NCBI RefSeq assembly: GCF_000147335.1
Contig: NC_014501.1
Location: 2,602,300-2,666,299 of the forward strand
Direction: 5' to 3'
DNA length: 64,000 nt
DNA from: Gloeothece verrucosa PCC 7822
GTDB lineage: Bacteria > Cyanobacteriota > Cyanobacteriia > Cyanobacteriales > Microcystaceae
Notes under the pieces: model-generated
The model's input: the letters and a program-made list of their open reading frames with translations, nothing else
What the model was told of the DNA's origin: nothing
Databases searched by the model: none
In this document: piece by piece, positions 55,163 to 64,000 of the stretch
Layout: every line of letters starts with the position of its first letter
How positions within the stretch are numbered: the first letter of the stretch is position 1
Program-made: the position numbers and the translations under genes

Positions 55163-55909
55163 ATGAGTGCCTTTTTATTCATCACAGATTTAGATTACAC
55201 CTTGGTGGGGGATGACATCGCTTTAGAAACCCTACAGCAGCAGTTAAGTCAACATCGAGAAGAACATGGGACTAAAATTGTCTATGCTACCGGGCGATCA
55301 CTGTATCTCTATCGACAACTCGAACAAGAAAAGCAACTGTTATCTCCAGATGCCTTAATTACCTCAGTGGGAACTGAGATCTACTTTAACCCTAAAGATG
55401 AGGTGATCGATCCTCAATATGCTGATACTTTATCTCTAGGATGGAATCGAGAGCAAGTCTTTGGCATTGCTTCTCAATTTAGATCACTGATTCCCCAACC
55501 CCAAAGCGAACAAAACTTTTTTAAAGTGAGTTATTATCTCAGTGAAGAAGCCGCCACACAAGTCCTCCCCCAATTAGAAGCCGCCTTAGCCGATAGCGGT
55601 TTAAAAACTCAAGTCATCTACAGTGGCAGTCAAGACCTTGACATCCTACCAGAAAAAGGAGACAAAGGACTAGCGGTACAATATTTAAGGCAACAATGGT
55701 CAATTGAAGCCGAAAAAACCGTCGTTTGTGGAGATTCAGGCAATGATATTGCGCTATTCCGGGGGGAAGAACGGGGTATTATCGTCGGCAATGCTAAAAC
55801 CGAACTGCGCCAATGGTATCAAAACAATCAAACTTCTTACCGTTATTTAGCCAAAAGTCACTATGCCAATGGGATTTTAGAAGGGTTAAAATATTTTAAT
55901 TTTCTTTAA
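55163..55909 (+). CDS. spp: Sucrose-6-phosphate phosphatase
   Basis: A 248-residue HAD-superfamily phosphatase that completes sucrose synthesis. Motif I ITDLDYTL (catalytic Asp), motif II YATGRS, Lys region EKGDKGLAVQYL, and motif IV VCGDSGNDIALF. Length matches the cyanobacterial enzyme. Its last 4 bases overlap the histidine kinase. Confidence 0.93.
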   Translation: MSAFLFITDLDYTLVGDDIALETLQQQLSQHREEHGTKIVYATGRSLYLYRQLEQEKQLLSPDALITSVGTEIYFNPKDEVIDPQYADTLSLGWNREQVFGIASQFRSLIPQPQSEQNFFKVSYYLSEEAATQVLPQLEAALADSGLKTQVIYSGSQDLDILPEKGDKGLAVQYLRQQWSIEAEKTVVCGDSGNDIALFRGEERGIIVGNAKTELRQWYQNNQTSYRYLAKSHYANGILEGLKYFNFL

Positions 55910-57531
55910 AATTCCGAGGGAATAGTGACAATAACTGTAGTGCCTTGATTGACTATGCTTTCTATCTCAATTTGACCCCCATAAACCTGTACCAGATTTC
56001 TAACGATGGCTAACCCTAAGCCGCTCCCCGATATACTATTAACATTGGTGGCACGATAAAATGGCTCATAAATTCTTGCCAGTTCCTCTCTAGGAATACC
56101 AATTCCGGGATCTTTAATTTCAAAAATGTATTTAGTTTTCTGAGAAAAAAGTTTAAATTCTATTGTGCTAGAGTTGGGACTATATTTGATGGCATTTGAG
56201 AGTAAATTCGTCAAAATTTGGCTGAGAAGTTCCCAGTCTACCTGTGCAGAATTAAAATTGCCTTGACTGGGGTGCGGAACGAGTTCCGCACAGCTATATT
56301 TAATCATTTGTTGTTTACTATCAGTCATCGGCTTGATTTGTGCTATTAAATTCTGACACCATTTGTCTAAATCTCCCACTGTTGGCTCACATTTTAATTG
56401 TCCGAGTTCGGATTTTCCTAAAAAGATGAGTCTATCTAATAAATTGCTGATCTGTTCCACTGCCGTTTGAATATTATCAAGATAGGGTAATTTTTTCTTG
56501 TCTTCCCCTTTGTCTACATAACGTCTGAGTAAACTATTAGAAAATGAAATAATATTTAAAAAAGAGCGAAACTGGTGACACATTGTCGAAAAAAAACGCG
56601 CTCTTAGTTCGCTGAGTTGTTGATTTTCTTCTTCGAGAGATTGCTCAATTTTTACAGGTTTTTGGCTCTCGTCGGAAATCAGTGGCTGATTTTCCTGTAA
56701 TTGCCCATATATTTGTGAGCTTTGTTGTCTAAATTCGCTAATATCCCAAATACTCCATACTCGGCCAATGATTTTTTCTCCCTGTAACAAGGGTTTAGAT
56801 TCTTGGAGAAAAGTTCTGCTATCTTTTAACTCTAGAATATCAAAAGTTTCTTCAGCAGATTCTCTAGAGATTTCCCAGACAGAAGAACGGAAACTTTCGG
56901 GATTTTTAAGCTTGTTAGCAAAAAAATTTTGACAATCCTGAGAATCTTTAGATAAAATCATAGACCCTGGCAGTTGCCACATTTGAGAAAATTTTTGATT
57001 GTAGCTGAGAACTTCTCCCTCAAAACTAACAGCAATAATTCCGTAAGCGGCTGAATCAAAAGCTTTTTGTAATAAAGAAACTGTTTTTGTTAGTTCGGTT
57101 TGTAGGTTTTTCTGTTGTAATGGCTTGAAGTCGCTAATTTTTCCTCTATCGCTTGTATCGCTGGTGGTATTTTTTTCAGTTTCTCTAATACAGGCACAAC
57201 AAAATTCTCGCTCACTTTCTTGAATATAAGCGATATTAATCGTCACTGATAAAATTTGCTCGTCTTTCGTCCGAAGTAAGCAGTTCAAAGCGTCTTGCTG
57301 TTCGCTTTGCCATAGATCTATCGTTTCGGAGCTATAACCTTCTATTAAATCCTTTAGCCTCATAGAAAGCAATTCTTGTCGAGAATACCTCAGTAATCTG
57401 CAAGTTGCTTCATTGACATAAATAAACTGAGCATTTTCTCCCAAACAACACACAGCCTCGTTGATGAAGTTAACGAGATACTTAGAAAAAAAAGCCTCGT
57501 CTTCTGCCTTCTGTGGTAATTGGAAATTCAT
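55906..57531 (-). CDS. Sensor histidine kinase with two PAS-like domains
   Basis: A 541-residue soluble kinase. PAS 1 spans about 15-115 (VNEATCRLLRYS), PAS 2 about 155-270 (YGIIAVSFEGEVLSYNQKF), a coiled coil, H-box with His319 (STMCHQFRSFLNII), and an ATPase domain (QILTNLLSNAIKYSP, DPGIGIP, GSGLGLAIV). Within the ATPase domain a small insertion AELVPHP is encoded by a perfect palindrome (56272-56291), the same as in folC. It is divergent, 580 bases from the AraC-type regulator, which may be its partner. Confidence 0.9.
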   Translation of the reverse strand: MNFQLPQKAEDEAFFSKYLVNFINEAVCCLGENAQFIYVNEATCRLLRYSRQELLSMRLKDLIEGYSSETIDLWQSEQQDALNCLLRTKDEQILSVTINIAYIQESEREFCCACIRETEKNTTSDTSDRGKISDFKPLQQKNLQTELTKTVSLLQKAFDSAAYGIIAVSFEGEVLSYNQKFSQMWQLPGSMILSKDSQDCQNFFANKLKNPESFRSSVWEISRESAEETFDILELKDSRTFLQESKPLLQGEKIIGRVWSIWDISEFRQQSSQIYGQLQENQPLISDESQKPVKIEQSLEEENQQLSELRARFFSTMCHQFRSFLNIISFSNSLLRRYVDKGEDKKKLPYLDNIQTAVEQISNLLDRLIFLGKSELGQLKCEPTVGDLDKWCQNLIAQIKPMTDSKQQMIKYSCAELVPHPSQGNFNSAQVDWELLSQILTNLLSNAIKYSPNSSTIEFKLFSQKTKYIFEIKDPGIGIPREELARIYEPFYRATNVNSISGSGLGLAIVRNLVQVYGGQIEIESIVNQGTTVIVTIPSEF

Positions 57532-58111
57532 AGAACAACAATCTTAGCCAATGAGTCACTAAAAAAAGTTTTTTTCATTTTTTTTACATCTCTTTACAAT
57601 AACTAATCTCTGTTATTTTAAAAATCTATAAAAAGATAGATGCCCTGTGCAATGCTTTCCCTGATTGTATTCAGGGTTACCTTACCCTAAAAAAAGTTGA
57701 AATTTGAGGGCTAAGAACCACAGAGCTAGAGAAATAACTGATGAGCAATAAGTACATCTGATCCGAGAAGATGCTTGCTCAAAAACTTTTGGATACACTG
57801 CGGTACAGTGTCCCTACTTTACTCACTATAATATTAATGACTTTGCATAATAGGTCTATCTTTATGTAGAGATTACATCAGCATAGAGCTATACAACAAA
57901 ATCTATCTTAAGATGGTTTTACAAAACTTCAAAAAAATATAAAATGTAAACGAACTGATAAGTAGTTTCTCCTATATCTCAGCTAAAAACGCGGATTTTA
58001 GCAATTACTACTAACTAGAGAAACTTAGGATTAAAAACAGGTTAAAGCTTGATTGTAATATTTAAACCCAACAATAACTTTTAAAAATTGACTCCCTAAA
58101 GTTTGAAAATT
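57532..58111. other. Intergenic region between kinase and regulator genes
   Basis: Should hold divergent promoters. A -10-like tataat (about 57828-57833) and an imperfect palindrome gatacactg-cggta-cagtgtccc (57792-57814) stand out. No ORF seen. Confidence 0.45.
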
Positions 58112-58909
58112 ATGACTAGAATTTTGTTAATTGAGGATGATGATCTCAATTGTACTTTATTACAAGAATGTCTTGAGTCTGAAGGGTTTCATATTATTAG
58201 TGCAGAAAATGGTTTACAAGGACTTCAGCAAGCAAGACAACACCTGCCTGATCTGATTCTGTGCGATATCATGATGCCAGAATTAGATGGTTATAGTGTG
58301 TTGCTTCAACTGCGACAAGACCCCATTACAGCGTTTATTCCCTTTATTTTTCTGACGGCGAAAACCACCAAGGCCGAGCAGCGCCGAGGAATGGAACTCG
58401 GAGCAGATGATTATCTCACTAAACCTCTGACAGCCGAAGAAGTCATCGCAGCCGTAGAGGCGCGGCTTGAAAGAAAGGCGATGCTAGAACGCTGTTATTT
58501 TGCCAAATGTCACAATATTTTAGACCCCATATCCACTCAAAACCCCCAAGACCAAGAACCAGAATCTATTTTTCCAGCTAGGTCTATTTTTCATGAAGTT
58601 TTTGATTTTATAGAGGCTAATTATAATCGAGAGATTACTTTATCCGAGGTAGCGCAAGCAGTGGGTTATTCTCCCGCTTACCTCACCAATCGGCTCAAAC
58701 GAGAAACCGGACGGACAGTCAACCGGTGGATTATTGAGCGACGGATGGTAGAAGCCTGTGCTTTACTGAGAAATACTAATTGGTCGGTAGAACAAATTGC
58801 TACCACTGTTGGCTATTTAAATGTTAGTTATTTCTTTCGCCAATTTCGTCAATACAAGGGAACGACACCGAAAGCTTGGAGAGAAAAAGAGATGCAGTCT
58901 GCCTATTAA
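58112..58909 (+). CDS. Response regulator with AraC-type DNA-binding domain
   Basis: A protein of about 265 residues: receiver domain (about 1-120) with DDDD acidic pocket, phospho-Asp in LILCDIMMPELDG, FLTAKT and LTKPLT; then an AraC/XylS double HTH (EITLSEVAQAVGYSPAYLTNR, WSVEQIATTVGYLNVSYFFRQF and YKGTTPKAWR). The ATG at 58112 begins the receiver fold directly; the frame opens at a TTG at 58103. In Nostoc an AraC-type regulator next to the scytonemin genes has a similar arrangement, which makes the neighbouring aromatic genes a possible target. Confidence 0.88.
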   Translation: MTRILLIEDDDLNCTLLQECLESEGFHIISAENGLQGLQQARQHLPDLILCDIMMPELDGYSVLLQLRQDPITAFIPFIFLTAKTTKAEQRRGMELGADDYLTKPLTAEEVIAAVEARLERKAMLERCYFAKCHNILDPISTQNPQDQEPESIFPARSIFHEVFDFIEANYNREITLSEVAQAVGYSPAYLTNRLKRETGRTVNRWIIERRMVEACALLRNTNWSVEQIATTVGYLNVSYFFRQFRQYKGTTPKAWREKEMQSAY

Positions 58910-58949
58910 TTCCCTAAATTTTCAATTAGCGTTAACTGCCCAGATTAAG

Positions 58950-59300
58950 TTAGTCTAACTTAATTCTATTTTTTTTTAACGCTTTTTTAATTTCTTGAAT
59001 ATTAATATCTTTTATTTCCTCTGCTAAATATTCATTCAAAATTAATTCATTGTCAGGATTTATTAATCCTATATAGCCATCCTTCAAGGTATATTCTTGA
59101 AGGGTTTGACATAAATGAAGATCGGTTAAAGTTAAGGGAATAAGTTCATAATAATGACCAGTTTTTATACAAGCGTAAGCGATTATATCCTCGATATAGT
59201 AAGTTTCATTTATGCAATAAACGACTTTCCAACCCGAATTTGCTGAAATGATACTTTCTAATAGTTGGTTGTTTTTTTGGAAATAATAAGCATCATCCAT
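58950..59300 (-). CDS. Hypothetical protein
   Basis: A 116-residue acidic protein starting MDDAYYFQKNNQLLESII, with ETYYIEDIIAYACIKTG and LILNEYLAEEIKDI. No domain recognised. It lies between the AraC-type regulator and tyrA. Unusually AT-rich coding sequence. Confidence 0.6.
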   Translation of the reverse strand: MDDAYYFQKNNQLLESIISANSGWKVVYCINETYYIEDIIAYACIKTGHYYELIPLTLTDLHLCQTLQEYTLKDGYIGLINPDNELILNEYLAEEIKDINIQEIKKALKKNRIKLD

Positions 59301-59510
59301 TTTATTTATTTTAAAAATAATAATATTTTATTAAAAAACTCTTAAGGTAAAAACTAATTATCTTTTACTTTATTTTAAAGCAAAAGTCAAGGGTTTTTCC
59401 TTGAAAGTTTCAAAATTAAAATACTTTTAAAAACCTGAGACTTGAAATTTAGACAAGCACAGACAAAAATTTCAAGATTAGGAAGATATTATAACATAAA
59501 TCAATGAAAA

Positions 59511-59534
59511 ATAGAGACGTTTTTTCGAACGTCC
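59511..59534. terminator. Hairpin downstream of tyrA
   Basis: agagacgtt-ttttc-gaacgtccct forms a stem that could terminate the leftward aromatic operon. It resembles the 25396-25436 inverted repeat. Confidence 0.5.
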
Positions 59535-59576
59535 CTGTAATAAATAATCATCCAATCTGACTAGCTATTGACAAAA

Positions 59577-60686
59577 TTAAGCAGCTTGCTTGATTTTAAG
59601 AGATTTTTTGGGTTTTAAGCCGCCTCTAACTTCTTTTTGGGCTAAAAACACGCTTAAACTTCCAATAATATGATCACTTTCGGTCAAAGTACGCTCAATC
59701 TGTTCCTGAAAAAAGCCACGAGTAGATTCAAATTCTTGCTCTAGGATGGTTCGTTCTTCATCATTGACTAACCTAGCTAAACGGCTATAAGTCTTGGCGA
59801 ATTTTTCGATAAGTTGTCGTCCTTCCCACTGAGATAGCATAATCTTTAAAGATAAAGAACCATCCGTAGCAAATAAACGACCGATCAGATCAAGCTGTAG
59901 GCGATACAAAGGACTAGCAAAATTTAAACTCTGCTCTAAATTGACATTTTCCTCGGCTAGAAACACCCCTAAACCAAACATAGCAAAATGTCGAATTACT
60001 TGAACAATCGTCATCATTCGGTCATGTTCGGCGAGGGAACAAAATGTCAATTTTCCTCCTTCCTTTTCCATGAAGTCCAAAAACCATTGACAAGCTTCTA
60101 AGTGACGACCTTCACAGACAATAATATTTTGAGATAAAAAGGATTGAACACCAGGCCCAAACATCGGATGTAAACTCAAAACAGGGCCAGAATGAAGTTC
60201 TAATATTGATGGAACGATCATACTTTTAAAGCTAGTAATATCGGCCACAATCGTCGAGGCACTCAGATAGGGTGCGGCTTGCCTAACTACCGACAAAGTA
60301 TGTTCAATATTGACACAAATTAAGACAAGTTCTGCATTGGTAATTAATTGCGGTGCCTTATCCCAATCAGAATGTTCTAGAATACTGACCTGATGTCCCG
60401 CCGCTTGAAGCGCCACAGTAAAAAAGCGTCCCATCTTACCATGACCGCCAATAATCGTCACTCGCCTCGATTTTACTGGTGTTTTTGGCTGCTTGATCAC
60501 ACCACTAGCCGCAACACAATTAAGAGTAATACTTTTCCAAACAAATTCCGGAACCTCCATCTCGGCTAATAATTGAGACACATCGGCGATTTCCTCGTTA
60601 TGGGTTTCTGGCTGTTTTTCCGCTTTCAAAAGGGCTATTTTTTTAGCGAGTAATTCAATTAAATCTCGATCAATTTGTTTCAGCAT
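59577..60686 (-). CDS. tyrA: Chorismate mutase / prephenate dehydrogenase (T-protein type)
   Basis: A protein of about 369 residues with an N-terminal chorismate-mutase-like helix (LKQIDRDLIELLAKKIALLK) and a prephenate dehydrogenase domain. It contains VTIIGGHGKMGRFF (NAD binding), LICVNIEHTL, VADITSFK, LHPMFGPG and DRMMTIVQVIRHF, as in E. coli T-protein. The mutase domain seems shortened, so its activity is uncertain. Start ATG at 60686; the frame opens at a TTG at 60701. It would direct carbon to tyrosine. Confidence 0.88.
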   Translation of the reverse strand: MLKQIDRDLIELLAKKIALLKAEKQPETHNEEIADVSQLLAEMEVPEFVWKSITLNCVAASGVIKQPKTPVKSRRVTIIGGHGKMGRFFTVALQAAGHQVSILEHSDWDKAPQLITNAELVLICVNIEHTLSVVRQAAPYLSASTIVADITSFKSMIVPSILELHSGPVLSLHPMFGPGVQSFLSQNIIVCEGRHLEACQWFLDFMEKEGGKLTFCSLAEHDRMMTIVQVIRHFAMFGLGVFLAEENVNLEQSLNFASPLYRLQLDLIGRLFATDGSLSLKIMLSQWEGRQLIEKFAKTYSRLARLVNDEERTILEQEFESTRGFFQEQIERTLTESDHIIGSLSVFLAQKEVRGGLKPKKSLKIKQAA

Positions 60687-60784
60687 TCCCACATCAGTCA
60701 ACGGTGAATAGTTAACAGTGAACCCTAAACAGTTAATACTAAACAGTGAAGAGTCAATATAGCCTTTCTCGATCTTGGTGAGCT

Positions 60785-60806
60785 ATCACTAATCACTAAT
60801 CACTGT
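60785..60806. repeat. Short tandem repeat (cactaat)n
   Basis: cactaatcactaatcactg, three 7-base units, in the gap between aroF and tyrA; similar in style to the gtcatta arrays. Confidence 0.7.
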
Positions 60807-60819
60807 TTACTTTTAACGG

Positions 60820-61881
60820 TTAAACTAAAGCCGCAACCGGTTGAGGCCAACGATTAAGGACTTTTCCCACCATCTCTAACTCCTTGCTGAGTGCCTCAAA
60901 TTGGTCTGGCGTTAGAGATTGAGGTCCATCAGATAAAGCTTTAGCGGGATTAGGATGGACTTCAATCATTAAAGAATCTGCTCCCACTGCCATAGCGGCT
61001 TTCGCCATTGTTGGTACTAACTGGGACTTACCCGTACCATGACTGGGATCAATAGCAATGGGTAGATGAGTCAGGGAGCGCAAAACCGGTACAGCCGATA
61101 GATCCAAAAGATTACGGGTGTATTGACGGTCAAATGTCCGAATTCCTCGCTCACAAAGAATTACATTAGGATTCCCCGCAGCCACAATATACTCAGCCGC
61201 CATCAACCACTCATCAATCGTGGCAGAAGGTCCCCGTTTGAGCAACACGGGTTTATCTTGCGCCCCAACTTTTTTTAGGAGCGAAAAATTTTGCATATTG
61301 CGAGCGCCCACCTGAATAATATCAGCCACCTTAGCCACTCGACTCACATCAGCCGTATCCATGACTTCTGTAATAATGCCTAAACCCGAGGCTTCTCGAG
61401 CAATAGCCAACATTTCTAAAGCACTCTCGCCATGACCTTGAAAAGCATAGGGAGAAGTGCGAGGTTTATAAGCGCCTCCTCGTAGTAATGAACCTCCTGC
61501 GGCTTTAATACGCTTGGCTGTAGAGACAATGGCGGCTTCACTTTCCACTGCACAAGGTCCAGCAATTAAAACCACCGGATGATGTTCACCAAAATAAACT
61601 ACGCCATTAGGGGTAGGAACAGCTACTTCGCTGGCCTGTCCGTGACGATATTCGCGGCTAACCCGTTTGTAGTCTTTTTCGATTTTTAACACTTGCTCGA
61701 TACAAGGGCTAAGTTCTTGAATACGATGGGGATCGAGAGTCGCTGTATCACCAATTAAACCAATAATGACTTTATGTTTTCCGGGAACGATTTCCGGTGT
61801 TATTCCCCATACACTACTGATTTCTTGACTCAGGCGATTAATTTCTACAGATGGTGTACCACTTTTAATAACGATAATCAT
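60820..61881 (-). CDS. aroF: 3-deoxy-7-phosphoheptulonate synthase (DAHP synthase)
   Basis: A 353-residue type I-beta DAHP synthase, the first step of the shikimate pathway. An N-terminal ferredoxin-like regulatory domain (about 1-70) is followed by the barrel: [52 protein letters not shown], and [12 protein letters not shown]. Length is as in Thermotoga-type enzymes. It sits between trpD and tyrA. Confidence 0.92.
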   Translation of the reverse strand: MIIVIKSGTPSVEINRLSQEISSVWGITPEIVPGKHKVIIGLIGDTATLDPHRIQELSPCIEQVLKIEKDYKRVSREYRHGQASEVAVPTPNGVVYFGEHHPVVLIAGPCAVESEAAIVSTAKRIKAAGGSLLRGGAYKPRTSPYAFQGHGESALEMLAIAREASGLGIITEVMDTADVSRVAKVADIIQVGARNMQNFSLLKKVGAQDKPVLLKRGPSATIDEWLMAAEYIVAAGNPNVILCERGIRTFDRQYTRNLLDLSAVPVLRSLTHLPIAIDPSHGTGKSQLVPTMAKAAMAVGADSLMIEVHPNPAKALSDGPQSLTPDQFEALSKELEMVGKVLNRWPQPVAALV

Positions 61882-62006
61882 GATTAAAAACCTCTTTTGT
61901 GTAAGTACGTGGAAAAAAGTAGGGGAGGTTACCGTTAATAACCCCGCCCCTAACTCTTTGACAAGGCAAAAGGCAACAGTTAAGAGTAGCCGCTATCTGC
62001 TACTCC

Positions 62007-63116
62007 CTATTCATTTGTTAAAAATTGAGCTAATTGTTCTAACTTGCTCCAAGCTTCTCCACTTTTTAAGATAGTTTGTGCCAATTCAAACCCATTAGCC
62101 AAATTGTGCAGGTCCGCTTCACCTGGGATAGCTTCACCCACGAACAGCGCTAAAGCCGCATTTAAAGCTACGACATCCTGCTGCGCTTTAGTGCCTTTAC
62201 CTTGTAGCACAGCTTTTAGGATTTCGGCGTTTTCTTGAACATTCCCACCCCGTAGCGCCGTAATCGGTGCCGGTTCAATACCTAGAGAACAGGGACCTAA
62301 TTTGATCGTTTCAATGGTTTGATTTGACAAAATTGCTAGATCACTGTAATCTCCTAACCCGGCTTCGTCGAGTTTTTCCCGTCCGTAAACTACGATCGCT
62401 CTTTTGCGGCTCAATTGTCGCAGAACTTGAGCAAATGTCTCTACTAAAGCCGCATCACAAACCCCCACAACTTGCCCGGTTGGTTGAAAAGGGTTAACCA
62501 AAGGCCCAATCAAATTAAAAATCGTGCGGATTTTCAATTCTTTTCGCAGGGCGGCAACGCTTCTTAAGGCAGGATGCCAACCAGGGGCATACAAAAAGGT
62601 AATACCCACTTCATCGACGGCGGCCATGGATTGATTAGGACTAGCATTAAGGTTAACGCCTAACACTTCTAATACATCTGCCGAACCTGCCTTAGAAGAG
62701 GCTGAACGATTACCATGTTTAGCCACTTTAACCCCTGCCGCCGCCGCGACAAAAGCCACTGCCGTAGAAATATTAAAGGTTGATGCCCCATCCCCTCCTG
62801 TGCCACAGGTGTCAATGACAGGAGCAGGCCATGCCCCGGCTAAAGGGCTATGAAGTATAGTAGGTTGGGCGTACAAAACCTGTACCATTCCCAATAACTC
62901 TTGTGCTGATACTCCTTTAGCAGTGAGTGCGGCTAAAATTGCGCCTCCTAGGGCCGGAGAAATGCTTTGAGTCAACCATCCTTGCATCAAATCCGCCGCT
63001 TGAGGAATTGACAGGGATTCACCAGATAGTAATTGTTTGAGCAAGTCTGACCAAACCTGTGCATCAGGGGTAACTGAATCGGCTAATGGGTAAGAGTGTG
63101 TAATTGTCAAGGACAT
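62007..63116 (-). CDS. trpD: Anthranilate phosphoribosyltransferase
   Basis: A 369-residue enzyme joining anthranilate to PRPP. Motifs: [29 protein letters not shown] (PRPP loop), [18 protein letters not shown], and [11 protein letters not shown]. The C-terminus is normal. It starts 5 bases after trpB on the same strand, so trpB-trpD are coupled. Confidence 0.95.
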   Translation of the reverse strand: MSLTITHSYPLADSVTPDAQVWSDLLKQLLSGESLSIPQAADLMQGWLTQSISPALGGAILAALTAKGVSAQELLGMVQVLYAQPTILHSPLAGAWPAPVIDTCGTGGDGASTFNISTAVAFVAAAAGVKVAKHGNRSASSKAGSADVLEVLGVNLNASPNQSMAAVDEVGITFLYAPGWHPALRSVAALRKELKIRTIFNLIGPLVNPFQPTGQVVGVCDAALVETFAQVLRQLSRKRAIVVYGREKLDEAGLGDYSDLAILSNQTIETIKLGPCSLGIEPAPITALRGGNVQENAEILKAVLQGKGTKAQQDVVALNAALALFVGEAIPGEADLHNLANGFELAQTILKSGEAWSKLEQLAQFLTNE

Positions 63117-63120
63117 ATTT

Positions 63121-64000
63121 TTAATTTTTTATTTTGAATAGATTAGCGACAGTTTGCACGTCTTTATCACCCCGTCCAGAACAGTTAATCACAAGGCGGG
63201 GACTGCCTTCGAGTTGCGGGCAAAGGGTTTCTAAATAAGCAAAAGCATGAGCCGTTTCTAGAGCCGGTATAATGCCCTCTAAGCGAGAAACCCTCTCAAA
63301 GGCGGCTAATGCCTGCTCATCAGTAACACTGTAATATTCCGCCCGTTGAATTTCTTTTAAATAACTATGTTCGGGCCCGACTCCGGGATAATCTAGCCCA
63401 GCACTAATAGAATGAGCTTCTATCACTTGCCCATCTTCATCTTGTAATAGGTAGCTCATGGCTCCATGTAAAACCCCAACTCTTCCTCGCGTTAGCGTCG
63501 CCGCGTGTTTTGCTGAGTCAACGCCTTCCCCTGCTGCCTCAATACCGATCAATCGTACTGTAGGCTCATTCACAAATTCATGAAACAATCCGATGGCATT
63601 AGAACCGCCACCCACGCAAGCGAGAAGGATATCCGGTAAACCCCCCCATTTTGCCGCACTTTGAGCGCGAGTTTCTTGGCCAATAATAGCGTGGAAGTCC
63701 CGAACTAACATGGGGTAGGGATGAGGTCCGGCAACAGAACCTAAAATATAGTGGGTATTTTCGACATTCGTTACCCAATCTCGGATCGCTTCAGAAGTGG
63801 CATCTTTGAGGGTTCCTGTACCTGCCGATACCGGAGAGACTGTAGCTCCCATTAATTTCATGCGAAACACATTGAGGGCTTGCCGTTCCATGTCATGAAT
63901 GCCCATATAGACCACGCATTCTAAACCAAAACGAGCGCAAGCAGTAGCTGTGGCTACTCCATGTTGTCCGGCTCCAGTTTCGGCAATAATACGCCGTTTC
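63121..64000 (-). CDS. trpB: Tryptophan synthase beta subunit, 5' end cut by the window edge
   Basis: The frame is open to the edge and includes [18 protein letters not shown], ahead of the first internal Met. The rest shows [46 protein letters not shown] and the C-terminal [16 protein letters not shown]-binding Lys lies outside the window. It heads (within the window) the leftward block trpB-trpD-aroF-tyrA. Confidence 0.95.
   Translation of the reverse strand, partial: KRRIIAETGAGQHGVATATACARFGLECVVYMGIHDMERQALNVFRMKLMGATVSPVSAGTGTLKDATSEAIRDWVTNVENTHYILGSVAGPHPYPMLVRDFHAIIGQETRAQSAAKWGGLPDILLACVGGGSNAIGLFHEFVNEPTVRLIGIEAAGEGVDSAKHAATLTRGRVGVLHGAMSYLLQDEDGQVIEAHSISAGLDYPGVGPEHSYLKEIQRAEYYSVTDEQALAAFERVSRLEGIIPALETAHAFAYLETLCPQLEGSPRLVINCSGRGDKDVQTVANLFKIKN

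Overview
The window looks like a chromosomal segment of a unicellular cyanobacterium. The evidence is the gene content (ndhL, a DUF3007 gene, DUF3155, RbcR, GlnB, sucrose-phosphate phosphatase, a Hik2-like kinase and a PEP-CTERM protein), the HIP1 octamer GCGATCGC (for example at 6294-6301), an AT-rich base composition and many 7-base intergenic repeats of the type 'gtcatta'. The overall character fits the Cyanothece/Gloeothece group, but that placement is an inference and not a match to a named genome.

Layout. 1-15.7 kb is mostly housekeeping: the end of a degenerate serine recombinase, folC, tadA, a membrane protein, a 5-formyl-THF cyclo-ligase, a HigBA-type toxin-antitoxin pair, pyrH, speB, an orphan cytosine methyltransferase, an isochorismatase-family hydrolase, DUF3155, a Hik2-like kinase, and ndhL-DUF3007-trpA-doxX. 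A tRNA-Leu(UAA) at 15.9 kb borders an eroded island (about 16-30.2 kb). The island holds an integrase relic, a four-gene DUF2589/DUF2589/zinc-ribbon/NUDIX cassette, decayed fibre-like genes, a frameshifted SRPBCC gene followed by two tandem zinc dehydrogenases, an orphan Fur box, a MITE that truncates an exonuclease gene, and an hsdM remnant.

30-41 kb has a stress-envelope flavour: small zinc-ribbon and lipoprotein genes, a candidate small RNA, a very long helical-repeat membrane protein split by a one-base frameshift, a GAF/degenerate-kinase plus receiver pair, an alpha/beta hydrolase and a manganese catalase. 41-46 kb contains a TonB-like protein with an unusual proline-rich tail and dnaN. 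Upstream of dnaN lie three perfect TTTTCCACA boxes, a credible oriC candidate. 45-55 kb is housekeeping and regulatory: an ABC-type binding protein, a Ser/Thr kinase, rbcR, NnrU/Z-ISO-like, thioredoxin, plsC, a DHNA-CoA thioesterase, glnB, PfpI, PEP-CTERM, rsmA and spp.

56-64 kb ends with a divergently arranged PAS histidine kinase and a receiver-AraC regulator, followed by a leftward aromatic block trpB-trpD-aroF-tyrA. trpA is elsewhere in the window, so this block may be a specialised aromatic supply cluster such as the one linked to scytonemin in other cyanobacteria. The most novel leads are the in-frame palindromic insertions in folC and the histidine kinase, the DUF2589 cassette, the oriC candidate, the 98-residue repeat protein and the short transcription units at 31.3 and 41.3-41.7 kb.
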